DNA of 6,180 bases from Candidatus Bathyarchaeota archaeon (GTDB taxonomy: Archaea > Thermoproteota > Bathyarchaeia > TCS64), in assembly GCA_030670015.1 (NCBI GenBank), contig DAOVCM010000059.1, positions 1 to 6,180 on the forward strand. Reading direction: 5' to 3'. A program made the position numbers and the translations under genes. Each line of letters opens with the position of its first letter. Position 1 is the stretch's first letter. Below are positions 5,353 to 6,180 of the stretch, piece after piece. Under the pieces are notes generated by a model. It did not search any database. It was not told where the DNA came from and worked only from the letters and a program-made list of their open reading frames with translations.

Positions 5353-5589
5353 TTAGACATCTTGATTTAAGAGACTTACAGCCACCTCACAAGCCCATCT
5401 GCCAGTACCCTGTTCCTCAGAAACTACTTTGAGAAAGTCTTCCCATCCAAGATTGAGAGCCCTCCTCCAAGATGAATAGGCTTCTTCCAGGTTTCTGAAA
5501 GCCTGTTGATGATAAACGCAGTATTCAGAACCCTCTTCATGCCTCCTTCGACACAGCCTGCAACTATCCTCCATTGCCATCATCCTCAT
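5353..5589 (-). CDS. Small zinc-finger protein (CxxC-x10-CxxH), conserved-archaeal type
   Basis: A 78-residue hydrophilic protein. C10, C13, C24 and H27 form a CX2C-X10-CX2H pattern expected to bind one zinc. A helical, Trp-rich segment follows (FRNLEEAYSSWRRALNLGWEDFL, starting at residue 31), then an ending TGRWACEVAVSLL. The layout resembles small uncharacterised archaeal proteins I have seen, but I cannot name the family or function. The frame overlaps the last 26 bp of topA, so it is probably translated from the same transcript. ATG 5589 is the outermost start; ATG 5574 (MEDSCRLC, 73 residues) has GAGG at 5584-5587 with 9 nt spacing and may be the real one. Both retain the whole zinc site. 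Confidence 0.75.
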   Translation of the reverse strand: MRMMAMEDSCRLCRRRHEEGSEYCVYHQQAFRNLEEAYSSWRRALNLGWEDFLKVVSEEQGTGRWACEVAVSLLNQDV

Positions 5590-6180
5590 ACTTCTTCTTC
5601 GTTGGGCAATCTGTGTTTATACAGAGCTTCCAGGGACGCCTCCCCCGTCTAATGACATTTATAATTGGTGCGCCGCACTGCATACAGGTTTTTCCTGTTG
5701 CCTGGATCTTTCCGTTCTGTGGTAGGGGATAGCTGACGCTGCAGAGGCCATTGAAATAGTTGTTACAGCCAGCGAACCTCTTACCCGTCTTTCTATTTCG
5801 GATAACCCTGATCTCCCCGTTCTTACACACAGGGCATTTACCAAGTGTACTTGCCCTCTGAGCCTCAGTCTTCAACGCCTCGTTGATCTCAGCGCCTATG
5901 AGCTTCTCATTCTCCTTAAACTTATAGAGTATCGGCTTAAGCACCTCTATGGCTTTCTCCACCGCCTCGACCGATGAGATATCGCCGGTTTGAATTAATT
6001 CAAGATCCTGCTCAAGGTTTCTGGTCATCTCAACCGACAAGATCTCAGGACTGTAGCGGTCAAGGGTATCTACTATTGTGAAGCCGAGTTCAGTAATCTC
6101 GATCGTTTTGCCCTCAATGTAGCCCCGCTTGAAGAGAGTGTCGATGATGTCAGTTCTAGTAGCCTTGGTTCCTATCATCT
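5564..6180 (-). CDS. topA: DNA topoisomerase I (type IA), C-terminal part, 5' end outside window
   Basis: The last 205 codons or so of an archaeal type IA topoisomerase, which relaxes negative supercoils through a 5'-phosphotyrosine intermediate. Numbered from the Met at 6178 (an internal residue), IGTKATRTDIIDTLFKRGYI (2-21) is the conserved block that follows the active-site domain; the catalytic Tyr lies upstream, outside the window. A helical segment (50-110) leads to two four-cysteine zinc fingers: C115, C118, C138, C146 and C165, C168, C186, C191, followed by a short charged tail. These DNA-binding fingers are complete, so the C-terminus is intact. The frame runs off the window edge without a start. 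Its last 26 bp overlap the small zinc-finger gene, suggesting one transcript. Reverse gyrase is unlikely given this C-terminal finger arrangement, but the missing N-terminal part prevents certainty. Confidence 0.92.
   Translation of the reverse strand, partial: MIGTKATRTDIIDTLFKRGYIEGKTIEITELGFTIVDTLDRYSPEILSVEMTRNLEQDLELIQTGDISSVEAVEKAIEVLKPILYKFKENEKLIGAEINEALKTEAQRASTLGKCPVCKNGEIRVIRNRKTGKRFAGCNNYFNGLCSVSYPLPQNGKIQATGKTCMQCGAPIINVIRRGRRPWKLCINTDCPTKKKYEDDGNGG

Overview
The window looks archaeal. Type IA topoisomerase, RNase Z, a class A flavodiiron protein and an IscS of the Archaeoglobus type (pyridoxal-phosphate lysine replaced by Asp) sit among short gaps. Several of these gaps hold TATA-like boxes 35-50 bp upstream of the preferred starts, and some starts appear to be TTG. 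Genes are close to 50% G+C by eye; one long gap is much more AT-rich. I cannot fix the lineage: a euryarchaeon or a Bathyarchaeia/TACK-type organism would both fit.

Layout. 1-382 (+) is the C-terminal part of RNase Z, cut by the window edge. It converges on, and overlaps by 8 bp, a sugar-phosphate isomerase/epimerase-type TIM barrel (375-1145, -). A 135-171 bp divergent gap leads to a flavodiiron protein (about 1317-2492, +), which converges on a divergent PAP2-like membrane protein (2504-3136, -). A minus-strand iscS-iscU pair follows (3208-4757), coupled by an ATGA start/stop overlap. Upstream of iscS is a gap of about 540-600 bp, AT-rich, containing an interrupted A/T-tract hairpin, a strong TATA-like box and a possible 36-residue single-span membrane peptide. 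The right end holds the 3' part of topA (5564-6180, -) with a small CxxC...CxxH zinc-finger gene overlapping its end (5353-5589, -).

How the genes relate. IscS and IscU form an iron-sulfur cluster assembly unit. However, this IscS lacks the PLP lysine, its preceding histidine, and the usual substrate-carboxylate arginine, while keeping the mobile-loop cysteine. It is therefore unlikely to be an ordinary cysteine desulfurase and may instead serve IscU as a partner or cysteine ligand, with sulfur from another source such as sulfide. The flavodiiron protein would reduce O2 or NO in an anaerobe and so could protect such clusters; that link is inference from proximity only. The most interesting items are the lysine-less IscS paired with a canonical IscU, and the unexplained AT-rich gap. 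I did not find a clearly undescribed multi-gene system, CRISPR array, transposon or RNA gene.
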